Assembly: GCA_017409265.1 (NCBI GenBank)
Contig: JAFQSY010000039.1
Span: forward strand, 124,001 to 188,000
Direction: 5' to 3'
From: Clostridia bacterium
GTDB taxonomy: Bacteria > Bacillota > Clostridia > Oscillospirales > Acutalibacteraceae
Length of the DNA stretch: 64,000 nt
The notes under the pieces were generated by a model that did not search any database, was not told the DNA's origin, and worked only from the letters and a program-made list of their open reading frames with translations. Of the stretch, positions 1-8,101 are shown piece after piece. Each line of letters opens with the position of its first letter. Within the stretch, counting starts at the first letter, position 1. The translations under genes and the position numbers were made by a program.

Positions 1-126
1 AGCGTCAACTGCAGCGGTGAGTTTTTCGTTGTTGGTGTCAACGACGGTTATGCTGTGGCCTTCGTTTACAAGCTGTTTTGTCATTGTCATGCCAAGCTTG
101 CCGAGACCTACAATAATAATATGCAT
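1..126 (-). CDS. trkA: TrkA-like potassium uptake regulator, N-terminus (cut by left edge)
   Basis: The reverse strand encodes 42 residues from an ATG at 126 and runs off the left edge. They begin MHIIIVGLGKLGMTMTKQLV and continue through an ITVVDTN strand. The G-x-G-x-x-G loop, followed about 20 residues later by an acidic residue ending beta-2, is the NAD-binding Rossmann start of the RCK/TrkA-N domain. Family members are cytoplasmic subunits that gate Trk/Ktr potassium channels in response to NAD(H) or nucleotides. The gene begins 26 nt after the MFS gene and is probably last in that minus-strand operon within the window. A GGAA sits directly at the start and an AAGG lies about 12 nt upstream, so the ribosome site is weak. 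Only the first domain start is visible, so another RCK-type protein is possible. Confidence 0.75.
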   Translation of the reverse strand, partial: MHIIIVGLGKLGMTMTKQLVNEGHSITVVDTNNEKLTAAVDA

Positions 127-152
127 TTCCTAAAGTACCTTCTTTACATATA

Positions 153-1484
153 TTATTTATTTGCCTGCTGTTTTTTAAATTCTTTTGAAAGAAAAACAAG
201 AGGAATGAAAATCAGTGCGCCGACTGCTGCGGCTGCAAGATAGATATGAGGTGCAGGGATGTCAACTGCTGCTCCGTATTCGTTCATATACTGTGAGGTT
301 GCGTAAATTTCGATAATCTCTGCAGCAAGCTTCGGACCGATGGTCATGGGAAGAAGAACGGAGAATATCATTCTGATTCCCTGAAGCTGACCTGCCTTAT
401 CCTCGGGAGTGAAGTCGCGTATTGCAGCGTTGAGCATAATCATGAGAAGTCCGTAGCCGACCATTGCAATAACAGCAGAAAGAGCAAACCAGATGATGTT
501 TTTGTCTGCAAAATAGACGAGAATAAGACCTATGATAAAGAACAGTGCCGAGGGGAAAAGGAAGGGTGCCTTGCCTTTTTTGTCGCTCATAATAACAATT
601 GAAATGAGCGATGCAATTGCACCGACGATAACAACAACCGCAAGAATAACCGTAGGCACGGTAAGCTTGAGAGTTGTCATATCTATATAATGGTCAACAT
701 AGATGAAAAGATAAGGGAAGAAAACCTGACTTGCAACGGAAAAGATACCCATGCAAAGGAGAGATATATAAAGACTCTTGTTATTTTTGATAACGGAGGG
801 TCTGAAGCCGTAGGTGAGTGTTTCGCCAAAGCTTGCCGTTGTTTTAACTCCCGTTCTTGATTCCTTGATTGAGAAAATGCCCACAATACCGCAGACGGTA
901 ACTATAATGCCGAGGCCCACAAAGCATGCAGGGTAGCCGAATTTGCCCGAAAGTGCGCCGAAAGCGGCTGTTACGGCAACCATGGCAATAACAGGGAGAA
1001 GAGCGAGAATTGACTCGGTCTTTGCTCTGTTTGAGGTTGAGGTTATATCGGTAATCCATGCGTTGAAAGCTGCATCGTTACTGGTTGAGCCCATAAAGGT
1101 CATTATGCAGTCCATGATGATAACAAGGATAACTGTTGCTGTAACTGCGCCTGCGGGAGTTGTTCCCATGATTTTTGAAACGTTTTCGGGGGAGATAAGG
1201 GCAAAAGCCATAACAGTAAAGCCCCAGATGATATAACCGCCGCAGATAAAGATTTTGCGCTTGTTGATTTTATCGCTAAGACTTCCCATGAAAAGAGTAG
1301 TGAGAACGGCAACAACAGAGCTTGCGGTGACCATGTTTGAAATATCGTCGGGTGTACCGCCGACTTCGTTGAAAAGGTAAAGATTGAAGAAATTGTTTTC
1401 AACTGCCCATGCAACCTGACCCATGAAGCCGAAAAGAAGAATGTTCAGGATAAGTGAAGGACTGAGCTTTTTTGCTTTTTCCAT
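153..1484 (-). CDS. MFS transporter
   Basis: 443-residue polytopic membrane protein with about twelve hydrophobic segments. A cytoplasmic-loop motif follows TM2-TM3 (GSLSDKINKRKIFICGG), the classic Major Facilitator G-x-L-a-D-r-x-g-r-k pattern. The start is ATG 1484: a GGAGG lies 8 nt upstream, while the upstream in-frame start at 1508 would overlap the phosphoesterase gene. It begins 4 nt after the metallophosphoesterase stop, so the two are almost certainly co-transcribed. The substrate is not evident. Similar carriers in gut Firmicutes are annotated for sugars, but that is an inference here. Confidence 0.85.
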   Translation of the reverse strand: MEKAKKLSPSLILNILLFGFMGQVAWAVENNFFNLYLFNEVGGTPDDISNMVTASSVVAVLTTLFMGSLSDKINKRKIFICGGYIIWGFTVMAFALISPENVSKIMGTTPAGAVTATVILVIIMDCIMTFMGSTSNDAAFNAWITDITSTSNRAKTESILALLPVIAMVAVTAAFGALSGKFGYPACFVGLGIIVTVCGIVGIFSIKESRTGVKTTASFGETLTYGFRPSVIKNNKSLYISLLCMGIFSVASQVFFPYLFIYVDHYIDMTTLKLTVPTVILAVVVIVGAIASLISIVIMSDKKGKAPFLFPSALFFIIGLILVYFADKNIIWFALSAVIAMVGYGLLMIMLNAAIRDFTPEDKAGQLQGIRMIFSVLLPMTIGPKLAAEIIEIYATSQYMNEYGAAVDIPAPHIYLAAAAVGALIFIPLVFLSKEFKKQQANK

Positions 1485-1488
1485 GATA

Positions 1489-2625
1489 TTAACCTCCGAA
1501 TACTTCAATTAAAATTTTTATGATTAATCCGATTATTGCCACACCTCCGACAGCCGCTGCGGCATAGCCTAAAACGTGGAGCCAGAAGCTTTGTCTGTCA
1601 GATATCGTTCTTAAAATCGGACCGAGAGATTCGCTTTTCAGTCCGAATTGCTTGAAACGTTTGAGCTCGTGCTCGAATTTTCCGGGCTTCTTTTCATCAA
1701 TTGTGACAAGCCTTACGCAGCTTCGGCAACCGTCGGTATATGCTCTGAAGCCTGCGGTTTTATGCTGTGCCATGAAGATTCCGTCATGATAACCCCAAAA
1801 ATCGTTGAGGTGGTCATGCCCGAAAAATGCGCCGAGAATGCCGCCGACCTTTTTCCAGCTTGCGAACTGACCGCTGTTGACATCGGGTGAGCAGGGGCCT
1901 TCGCCGACGTATCCCTCCGTGCCTTTTTTGCCGACATAGAAGGTGCCTTTCTTTGTATTATAGCCCCTTACTGCAACGGGCAACTCCCAGAATCTCGCCT
2001 TGCGGAGCAGCTCATATTCCTCGGGAACGGGTGTGTGCTGAAAAACAAATGAGGGCATGGGCTTTCCGCCGTTGAGCTCCTTGTTCTTTTCGCATTCTTT
2101 TTCAAACCATTCTATCTGGTCGGGGTGAACATAGTCGTAATGAGAAATATCTCTGTTTTCATGGCAGTTGTTTGAGTCGATAAACCAAAGGCAGAAAACA
2201 GGATTTTTGCCGTCTGACGAATAAACAAATTCCTTGAAGTTGGCGTTTCCCGTAATTTCGGGCGGCGCATCGTTTCTCATAATGCAGCCGTCAATGCTGT
2301 TATAAACGGCAACAATTTCGTCCTCAAAACCGTTGTCATGCTCGTGGTTGCCGAGAATTGCCGCAACGGGAATTTTTCTGCTTGTTATGGGCTCAATTAC
2401 GGCGCAAAGCATTTTTTTGAATTTTTCGGGGCTTTCTTTATAAATATCAGTGTTGCAGTTATCGCCGAGAAGAACGCAAAGGTCAGGCTTGTATTCATCA
2501 AGCGCCGCATTCATCAGTTTGTTCATATCCTTGAATTTCGGGTTTGTTTTGTAATCTGTATGTTCGTGTATGTCGCCGAAAAGCAGAATTTTAAATTTAC
2601 CGTTATTATTGAATTTAAGTTTCAT
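1489..2625 (-). CDS. Calcineurin-like metallophosphoesterase with C-terminal membrane anchor
   Basis: 378 residues. Motifs of the calcineurin-like fold occur in order: GDIHEH (residues 17-22), LGDN (53-56), GNHEHD (about 91-96), and a late GHDH, together supplying the two-metal site. No signal peptide is present. The last about 25 residues form a hydrophobic helix, so the enzyme is likely tail-anchored with its catalytic domain in the cytoplasm. An AGGTGA lies 6 nt before the ATG. It sits 11 nt downstream of the YfcC-like carrier and 4 nt upstream of the MFS gene. The substrate (phosphodiester, nucleotide or phosphosugar) cannot be told from sequence. Confidence 0.85.
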   Translation of the reverse strand: MKLKFNNNGKFKILLFGDIHEHTDYKTNPKFKDMNKLMNAALDEYKPDLCVLLGDNCNTDIYKESPEKFKKMLCAVIEPITSRKIPVAAILGNHEHDNGFEDEIVAVYNSIDGCIMRNDAPPEITGNANFKEFVYSSDGKNPVFCLWFIDSNNCHENRDISHYDYVHPDQIEWFEKECEKNKELNGGKPMPSFVFQHTPVPEEYELLRKARFWELPVAVRGYNTKKGTFYVGKKGTEGYVGEGPCSPDVNSGQFASWKKVGGILGAFFGHDHLNDFWGYHDGIFMAQHKTAGFRAYTDGCRSCVRLVTIDEKKPGKFEHELKRFKQFGLKSESLGPILRTISDRQSFWLHVLGYAAAAVGGVAIIGLIIKILIEVFGG

Positions 2626-2636
2626 AAATTATCACC

Positions 2637-4088
2637 TTATGAGTAATTTACAGCAATTGCAATAAGCATCAGTGCAACCGAAAGAATACCTTCGAGAGCG
2701 AAAAGCTTCCATGAGAATTTGAGCCATTTGCCGTAAGAAATATTGACGAGTCCTATGGCAACTATCATTATTCCGCTTGTTGGGTAGAGAAGATTTGTGA
2801 ACCCGTCACCGAGGCAGAACGCAAGAGTTACGCTTTGGTGGGTTACGTTCACCATATCCGCAAGGGGAAGAACAATCGGCATGATAAGAAACGCTTTTGC
2901 TGTTCCGCTGCCGACGAAAAACTCAAGAATAACAATAAAGAGGAACAGCATCAGTATCGCTGCATAGGGGCTTAAGCCTTCAATGAGGTTATAAACGAAA
3001 TTAAGAATAGTGGGTATGATATTGCCTTGGTCGAGGATGTATGTAATTGAAAGAATAATCAGAATTACGGGAATGATGGGAGCAATTGTTTTTATGCCTT
3101 CGCCAAAGCTTTTGAGAAGATTTTTGCCGTTAAGCCCTGCAAAATGACCTGCGAGCATGCCGCCGACAGTAAAAAGAACAGCCATTCCGGGAAGTGAAAT
3201 GCCGCCTTCTGTTCCGAGTGCAAAATCAAGAACGATACAAGCAACAACGCCGAGCAGGCAGAAAAGGAATGCTTTTGCGGCCTTCTGAATTTTTGTGTCA
3301 GACAGAACGGCGATGCTGTCGTCAAGATTATATTTTTCACGCAGAGGAATATCTGTTTCGTAGCAGAGAGATTTTTGCGGATTCTTTTCAATTCTCTTTG
3401 CATAAACGGTTAAAAATCCTGACAGAACAACATATACGGCAATGAAAACAATTATTCTGTAGCCAAGTCCCGAAAAAACGGGGATATCCGCCATTCTCTG
3501 AACAGTTGCAACATTGAACGGATTAAAGGTTGCGGCTGTGAAGCCGAATGCAACGGCTATAAGGCTCATGCCCAGACCGACAAAGGAATCCCAGCCGAGG
3601 GCGAGAGAAATCGCAACCGCTATCGGAACAAGGGTTACGGATTCTTCAAGAATGCCTGCCGTTGAGCTTAAAAGCATGCATACAAGAATCATCGCGTTCA
3701 TAAGAAGATATTTCCTGCTGCCGAACTTTTTGATTATGACTGCCATTATGTATTTCAGAACATTGCATTTGTCGAGAATCAGAAACGTTCCGCCAATGAG
3801 AGTTATCATCAGAATTATGCCGACACCCGTCAATGCGGTGTCTGTTCCGAAAACAAGAATCGGAGCAAGAAATATTTTCCAAACAGGCAGTTTGTCTTCA
3901 ATTTGAGTATATGTTCCGTTGATGATTGTGCCGTCGGCATTTGTTTCGTAAACACCACGGGGCAAAATCTGCGTGAGTATTCCCGCAAACGCCATAATTG
4001 CCGCAAGAAGAATACAGATTAAAACTATTGTTTTTTTGTTGATTGAAATACCGGATTGCTTGTTTTCCGTGTTTATCAAATATATCAC
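2637..4088 (-). CDS. YfcC/C4-dicarboxylate-type carrier (ion transporter superfamily)
   Basis: About 480-residue integral membrane protein with roughly 12 hydrophobic helices. It shows the YfcC pattern: an early ILTQILPRGVYE segment after TM1, a conserved TAGILEES stretch near residue 145, and a TFNPFNVATVQ re-entrant-like loop. Members are predicted amino-acid, peptide or dicarboxylate carriers or antiporters. The first start is a GTG at 4088, but it lies right against its AGG. A TTG at 4079, 9 nt from that AGG, may be the true start. It is the first gene of the minus operon, with a promoter at 4104-4133. The substrate is unknown. Confidence 0.8.
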   Translation of the reverse strand: MIYLINTENKQSGISINKKTIVLICILLAAIMAFAGILTQILPRGVYETNADGTIINGTYTQIEDKLPVWKIFLAPILVFGTDTALTGVGIILMITLIGGTFLILDKCNVLKYIMAVIIKKFGSRKYLLMNAMILVCMLLSSTAGILEESVTLVPIAVAISLALGWDSFVGLGMSLIAVAFGFTAATFNPFNVATVQRMADIPVFSGLGYRIIVFIAVYVVLSGFLTVYAKRIEKNPQKSLCYETDIPLREKYNLDDSIAVLSDTKIQKAAKAFLFCLLGVVACIVLDFALGTEGGISLPGMAVLFTVGGMLAGHFAGLNGKNLLKSFGEGIKTIAPIIPVILIILSITYILDQGNIIPTILNFVYNLIEGLSPYAAILMLFLFIVILEFFVGSGTAKAFLIMPIVLPLADMVNVTHQSVTLAFCLGDGFTNLLYPTSGIMIVAIGLVNISYGKWLKFSWKLFALEGILSVALMLIAIAVNYS

Positions 4089-4103
4089 ACCCTAACTGCG
4101 GCT

Positions 4104-4133
4104 ATTGTAACATAAATATATATACATTTGCAA
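4104..4133 (-). promoter_or_regulatory. Predicted sigma-A promoter for the YfcC-phosphoesterase-MFS operon
   Basis: On the minus strand, -35 TTGCAA (4128-4133) and -10 TACAAT (4104-4109) are separated by 18 bp, just upstream of the carrier gene. Confidence 0.55.
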
Positions 4134-4177
4134 CCATATTAATAAGAAAATAATATATAAAATTACCGAAATTTATA

Positions 4178-4206
4178 TTGTGTATTAGAGAAGACTGTGA
4201 TAGAAT
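4178..4206 (+). promoter_or_regulatory. Possible promoter for the LCAT-like hydrolase gene
   Basis: -10 TAGAAT (4201-4206) with a weak -35 TTGTGT (4178-4183) and a 17-bp spacer, 33 bp before the preferred start. The -35 matches only in its TTG. Confidence 0.35.
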
Positions 4207-4239
4207 AAACTGTAAACATTTCAGAAAGGAATGATTTCT

Positions 4240-5790
4240 TTGAAAAAAATTATTTCCGTTATTCTTTCAGTTGTTATGATTTTCTCTGTTCTTGCTCCTG
4301 CGGCAACAGCGGCAAGCGGCAAGTGCAGCTGCGGAGTTACACCGACTATTTATGTCGGCCCTCTCGGCAGCACGGATATCTATGAAAATCCCGGTGAAGA
4401 AAACGAAAGAACTCTTTTCAGACCTGCAACAGATACCATAATCAAGCTTGTTCTCAAGCTTCTTCCGTCACTTGCTCTTTCATGCGTGACGACCAATCTT
4501 GACTACATGGGCGATGCACTTATTGAGGCTGTTTACGATGCCTTCGGTGCGATGGCACTTGACGGCGACGGAAACTCCGCTCCCAATGTTGCAGTTAAGC
4601 CCGAGCTTCCCGAAGACCCCGAGCACGGAGTTAATATGAGCTATTACTTCAGCTATGACTGGCGTCTTGACCCTGTTTATAATGCAGGTCTGCTCAACGA
4701 TTATGTTCAGCATGTCAAGGCTCTCACAGGTCACGACATCGTTAATTTCCGTGCGTCCTCAATGGGCGGTGTTGTTACTCTTGCTTATTTTAATGAGTAC
4801 GGCTATGACGATGTTGATGCTTGTATTTTCCAATGCTGTCCCTTACTTGGAACAGACGTTGCCGGCGACCTTCTGAGCAGAAAGGTTGCGCTCGATGCAG
4901 ACAGACTTCTTGCCTATGCAACCGACGGATATCCTCCCTTTGATGCAGAAAGCACACTTCTTTATTTCCTTTTTAACGGTCTTTATTACAGCGGTCTTGT
5001 TGATGTTGTGCTCTTTGCGGGTGATATCATTCTTGAAAATCTTGAAACAAGAGTTTTTGACGAGCTTCTTACCCCTGTTTTCGGAACTCTTCTCGGACTC
5101 TGGTCCTTTGTTCCCGATGAGAGCTACGAAGAGGCGAAGAAAATCAATCTCAACCCCGAAACCCAGGCAGGTCTTATCAAAAAAGCCGATTATTACCACT
5201 ATAACATTCAGCAGAGAGCTGATAAAATACTTAAGAATGCACAGAAAAACGGTGTGCGCGTTATGATTGTTGCAGGCTACAATATTCAGAGAACTCCTCT
5301 TGTTGAGGCTATGGAAAATAACAGCGACGCAACCGTTGACACAAAGTATGCATCCGCAGGCGCAACCGTTGCACCTCTTAACGGAACTCTCGGTGAGGGC
5401 TATGTTCAGTGCAACAAGAAATGCGGTCATAACCACCTTTCGCCTGACGGCGTTATTGATGCATCAACCTGCATTCTGCCCGAACACACATGGTTCATCA
5501 AGGATATGCTCCATTCAAACTGCCATGACGGTATAATGGAAATGTATAATTGGTTTATGTATACCGATGAATATTATGACGTTTGGTCAAACCCGGCTTA
5601 CACACAGTTTCTTCAGAATGACAAGCCCAATCTCAGAGTAATTGCTATGGGTAATTTTGCCAAAGGCGACGTTGCTCCCGAATATGAAGAGGGCGATGCA
5701 TTTTATAACAAATTCGAAAAATACATTGCACCTGTTACCAACGGAATTTTCTCATTCCTTGATAAGTGCAGAGATGTTATCGGACTTTAA
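4240..5790 (+). CDS. Secreted LCAT-like alpha/beta hydrolase (lipase/acyltransferase fold)
   Basis: 516 residues with a clear Sec signal peptide (KK, hydrophobic core, then APAATAASG). The YDWRLDP segment and the following NFRASSMGGVV match the lecithin:cholesterol acyltransferase-like branch of alpha/beta hydrolases. The nucleophile would be the second Ser of ASSMGG, although the usual His of GHSMGG is replaced. A late Asp (SPDGVIDAS) and His (LPEHTW) are candidates for the rest of the triad. TTG 4240 is preferred: AAAGGA lies 9 nt upstream, whereas the ATG at 4231 touches it. It is followed after 15 nt by the YhcH-family gene. Likely acts outside the cell on lipid or ester substrates; actual specificity is unknown. 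Confidence 0.75.
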   Translation: MKKIISVILSVVMIFSVLAPAATAASGKCSCGVTPTIYVGPLGSTDIYENPGEENERTLFRPATDTIIKLVLKLLPSLALSCVTTNLDYMGDALIEAVYDAFGAMALDGDGNSAPNVAVKPELPEDPEHGVNMSYYFSYDWRLDPVYNAGLLNDYVQHVKALTGHDIVNFRASSMGGVVTLAYFNEYGYDDVDACIFQCCPLLGTDVAGDLLSRKVALDADRLLAYATDGYPPFDAESTLLYFLFNGLYYSGLVDVVLFAGDIILENLETRVFDELLTPVFGTLLGLWSFVPDESYEEAKKINLNPETQAGLIKKADYYHYNIQQRADKILKNAQKNGVRVMIVAGYNIQRTPLVEAMENNSDATVDTKYASAGATVAPLNGTLGEGYVQCNKKCGHNHLSPDGVIDASTCILPEHTWFIKDMLHSNCHDGIMEMYNWFMYTDEYYDVWSNPAYTQFLQNDKPNLRVIAMGNFAKGDVAPEYEEGDAFYNKFEKYIAPVTNGIFSFLDKCRDVIGL

Positions 5791-5805
5791 TCGGAGGAAA
5801 ATAAA

Positions 5806-6246
5806 ATGATATTTGATACAGCGAAAAATCTGAAGCTTTATTCAGCGTTCAACCCTGCTTTTGATGCGATTGCAAAATTTATTGAAGAGAATGACATGAA
5901 AATTATGGAGTGCGGCAGCTATGATGTTTCAGAAGGAATCAAGGTTGGCATTTCGGAATATGAACCCGGCACAGGCGGCGACTTTGAGGCGCACAGAGAT
6001 TATCATGATTTGCAATATGCAATTTGCGGCGAAGAGATAATTGATGTTCTCCCCATTGAATTTGTAAAAGATTCAACAGGATATAAGCCTGACGTCGAGT
6101 TTTTTGCCTCACAGACCGCAGCTGCAACAAGAGTTGCACTTACCGAGGGAACCTTTGCTTTTCTTGCTCCGCAGGATGCTCATAAACCCGGCATTAAAAT
6201 GGGCACGGATAAGATAAAGAAAGCAGTCTTCAAAATTAAAATTTAA
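5806..6246 (+). CDS. YhcH/YjgK/YiaL family protein (DUF386, cupin-like)
   Basis: 146 residues, the usual length for this family. Signature positions are visible: E-x-H-x-x-x-x-D-x-Q (EAHRDYHDLQYAICGEE, residues 65-81) and a late G-x-F-x-x-L-x-P-x-D-x-H-x-P (about 127-140). These residues form a metal site in a double-stranded beta-helix. Relatives are linked to sialic-acid and other sugar catabolism, some as sugar anomerases or epimerases, but the reaction here is not known. Strong GGAGG, 9 nt before the ATG. Co-directional with the upstream hydrolase, followed by a shared terminator. Confidence 0.85.
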   Translation: MIFDTAKNLKLYSAFNPAFDAIAKFIEENDMKIMECGSYDVSEGIKVGISEYEPGTGGDFEAHRDYHDLQYAICGEEIIDVLPIEFVKDSTGYKPDVEFFASQTAAATRVALTEGTFAFLAPQDAHKPGIKMGTDKIKKAVFKIKI

Positions 6247-6250
6247 CGGT

Positions 6251-6290
6251 AAAACGTCACCTGCTGAGAAACAGGCAGGTGACGCTTTGT
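6251..6290. terminator. Bidirectional terminator between convergent genes
   Basis: Perfect 10-bp stem CGTCACCTGC / GCAGGTGACG (6255-6264 and 6275-6284) with a 10-nt loop, A-rich on the left and T-rich on the right. The stop codon of the minus-strand gene lies inside the left arm. Confidence 0.8.
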
Positions 6291-6982
6291 TTATAATACG
6301 GGATAACATAAAATGCAGGAAAAATAAGAATGCACAGCAAAAACCACGGTGTAAACCCGAGCTTAAAAAACAGAATATCTGCTGTTTTATCCTTGGTTTT
6401 TCGGATGCTTTCGGATATAGCTTCGGTGACGGTGAAATCTTTGTAGCAGGCAAGATAGAACATGGATTTAGAGTATTTTTGAATGAATAAAAGGTAAAAC
6501 CCGAAACCTGCAAGCGCAAGAATAAACATTCCCGAAAAGAAAACAAATGCTGCACGCAGGCTGACTGCTTTTCGGGCATTGTGAAGCAGAAAAACAGCCA
6601 GCGCAGAAACGGGAACCGCTTCAAAAACCGCAAGCCAGAATAGCTTTATAAAAAACATGCATACGCACATTTCGCACGCTTTAAGTATTCCCGAAAGTCC
6701 AAGATTCAGCTTTTGTGAGGGATTGATTCCCCTTGCAAGCAAAAGATGCTTTATCTCAAGTCTTAACCGAAGCGGAGCAATTGCCGCAATCGAAAAAAGC
6801 AAAGAAATAGCAGGAAAAATTAAAAGAAAATATTTGTTGAATGATATCGTCAAAAGATTAAGTGCCGGGTTACACAGCGAAAAAAACACGGTCAGCAGTA
6901 TCAGTACAGCAAGTGTCGGTATGATTTTAAGCTGTGCTCCTGTCAATGCGGTTTTAGCGGAAAGCTTAATTCTTGCATTCAT
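6257..6982 (-). CDS. Hypothetical integral membrane protein
   Basis: 241 residues, basic N-terminus, with about five or six hydrophobic segments. An FTVTEAISESIRKTKDK stretch near residue 187 resembles the amphipathic cytoplasmic turn of DUF975-like membrane proteins, but the match is not strong. The ATG at 6982 has no clear SD, so the start is moderately sure. The last dozen codons form the terminator stem, so its 3' end and the terminator are one structure. A separate terminator lies upstream at 7001-7026, so it is probably transcribed apart from the SdpI-like gene. Function unknown. Confidence 0.6.
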   Translation of the reverse strand: MNARIKLSAKTALTGAQLKIIPTLAVLILLTVFFSLCNPALNLLTISFNKYFLLIFPAISLLFSIAAIAPLRLRLEIKHLLLARGINPSQKLNLGLSGILKACEMCVCMFFIKLFWLAVFEAVPVSALAVFLLHNARKAVSLRAAFVFFSGMFILALAGFGFYLLFIQKYSKSMFYLACYKDFTVTEAISESIRKTKDKTADILFFKLGFTPWFLLCILIFPAFYVIPYYKQSVTCLFLSR

Positions 6983-7000
6983 AAAATCACCAAAATAAAA

Positions 7001-7026
7001 AGTCGGAAAGATTTTTCTTCCCGACT
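7001..7026 (-). terminator. Terminator of the ArsR-SdpI pair
   Basis: Stem AGTCGG / CCGACT extended by A-G-A pairing to about 11 bp, followed on the minus strand by a TTTTTATTTT tract. Confidence 0.7.
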
Positions 7027-7038
7027 ATTTTTTGCGTT

Positions 7039-7680
7039 TTATGCGTTTTTATTCTTTTTTCTGTAGTATAAATATGAAGCGAGAAACGGTATGATTACCA
7101 TTAATGCGGTGACGCCTATAAAAATCCATGTCTGCCTGAAAACGGCGGTCAGCAAGATTATGATTCCGCCCGCAACCCAGATTTTACCCGATAATCTGTG
7201 AGTGAAATTCCAGTTTTCTTCATCGTTGATAGTCCATGAGATTTTTATTCCGATTGTATAGTTTTGCTTGCATTTGGGCATATAGTTACCGATTATAATA
7301 AACATTGTTCCGAATAAAAGTGTAGTTATCAGGATCATATCAACATTTATTCCCATTGAATAGGTGTAAATGCAGCTTGACACAAGCAGAGAGATAACAG
7401 GGCAAATCCATAAAACAAGTGTCAGCATTTTATCGCTGTGATTTTTTTGCTTGGGGTCTGCGGCTGTTCCGAGAGTGCAAATCCAATGAACGGCAAGAAG
7501 AAAAACGGGAAGTGCGAAAACCGCAAAGCCCTTGCTGCTGAATCCGTCTGCGACACCTTGTGCGTTAAAATGAGTCGCAATCTGCTCGGGCAGTTTATCC
7601 CAGAGAATGAGCCCTGCCAAAATCGGCAGAAGAATAACAATCGATGTAAAAATAAGCATTTTCAGATTCTTTTTAATCAT
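7039..7680 (-). CDS. SdpI-like immunity-family membrane protein (DUF1648 + SdpI domain)
   Basis: 213 residues with about six membrane segments. The N-terminal half carries the DUF1648 pattern: LILWDKLPEQIATHF followed by DGFSSKG. The C-terminal half carries the SdpI-domain features GIKISWTINDEENWNFTHRLSGK, where the W-x-x-T-H-R-x-x-G core is diagnostic. In Bacillus, SdpI protects against the SdpC toxin and titrates the repressor SdpR to the membrane. Here the gene overlaps the end of an ArsR-type regulator by 8 bp, reproducing the sdpRI arrangement. No SdpC-like toxin is visible in the window. Role in immunity is inferred; many SdpI homologues have no known toxin. Confidence 0.85.
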   Translation of the reverse strand: MIKKNLKMLIFTSIVILLPILAGLILWDKLPEQIATHFNAQGVADGFSSKGFAVFALPVFLLAVHWICTLGTAADPKQKNHSDKMLTLVLWICPVISLLVSSCIYTYSMGINVDMILITTLLFGTMFIIIGNYMPKCKQNYTIGIKISWTINDEENWNFTHRLSGKIWVAGGIIILLTAVFRQTWIFIGVTALMVIIPFLASYLYYRKKNKNA

Positions 7681-7948
7681 TAGAAGCTTCTCCTTTCAAA
7701 TCTTTTATCCAAAGCATGATTTCTTCAAGAACTGATGCATTGAGGTCATAATAGATAAATTTTCCGTCGCGTTCGTCACGTATAAGGTCGGCATCCTTCA
7801 AGACCGAAAGATGGCGCGAAATCGCCGCAAAGCTGATATCAAATTTATCCGATATTTCGCCTGCGGACATTGTTTTTTTCTTAAGCATGTTAAGGATTTC
7901 TCTGCGAGTAGGGTCAGATAAAGCCTTAAGAGTGTTTTGAATACCCAT
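7673..7948 (-). CDS. ArsR-family (SdpR-like) repressor
   Basis: 91 residues, a winged-helix core. Its LKALSDPTRREILNML opening and the recognition helix ISFAAISRHLSVLKDADLI are typical of the ArsR family, followed by the beta-wing RDERDGKFIYYDL. The start is ATG 7948, with AAAGGAG 7 nt upstream; a longer reading from 7972 would run through the operator. No metal-sensing cysteine pair is present, in keeping with the SdpR/autorepressor branch rather than metal sensors. It overlaps the SdpI-like gene and probably represses its own promoter through the inverted repeat at 7971-7990. Confidence 0.88.
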   Translation of the reverse strand: MGIQNTLKALSDPTRREILNMLKKKTMSAGEISDKFDISFAAISRHLSVLKDADLIRDERDGKFIYYDLNASVLEEIMLWIKDLKGEASND

Positions 7949-7970
7949 GTAACCGCTCCTTTCATTTAAC

Positions 7971-7990
7971 ATTTAACTTAATCGTTAAAT
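7971..7990. promoter_or_regulatory. Candidate operator for the ArsR/SdpR-like repressor
   Basis: Perfect inverted repeat ATTTAAC-N6-GTTAAAT lying just downstream of the -10 box, across the probable transcription start. An extra ATTTAAC copy (7964-7970) adjoins it. Confidence 0.65.
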
Positions 7991-7992
7991 GA

Positions 7993-8021
7993 ATTGTAAC
8001 ATACAGTTTTATTTTTGTCAA
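7993..8021 (-). promoter_or_regulatory. Sigma-A promoter of the arsR-sdpI pair
   Basis: Minus-strand -35 TTGACA (8016-8021), 17-bp spacer, -10 TACAAT (7993-7998): a near-consensus promoter abutting the operator. Confidence 0.8.
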
Positions 8022-8044
8022 GTTTTTTTAAGTAATTGCCGATA

Positions 8045-8073
8045 TTGACATGATTTTTTTCGTATGATAAACT
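8045..8073 (+). promoter_or_regulatory. Probable promoter for the GH30 gene
   Basis: -35 TTGACA (8045-8050), 17-bp spacer, -10 TAAACT (8068-8073), 28 bp before the ATG. Confidence 0.55.
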
Positions 8074-8101
8074 TAAAATATAAACAAAAGGGAGAATAAA
8101 C

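Noticed and set aside
4843-5436. 197-codon antisense ORF inside the LCAT-like gene
   Set aside because: Cysteine-rich nonsense-like sequence on the opposite strand of a well-formed secreted enzyme; no SD and no domain.
6109-6633. 174-codon minus ORF over the membrane-protein gene and YhcH end
   Set aside because: Different frame of a coding region and reads through the terminator stem; no SD.
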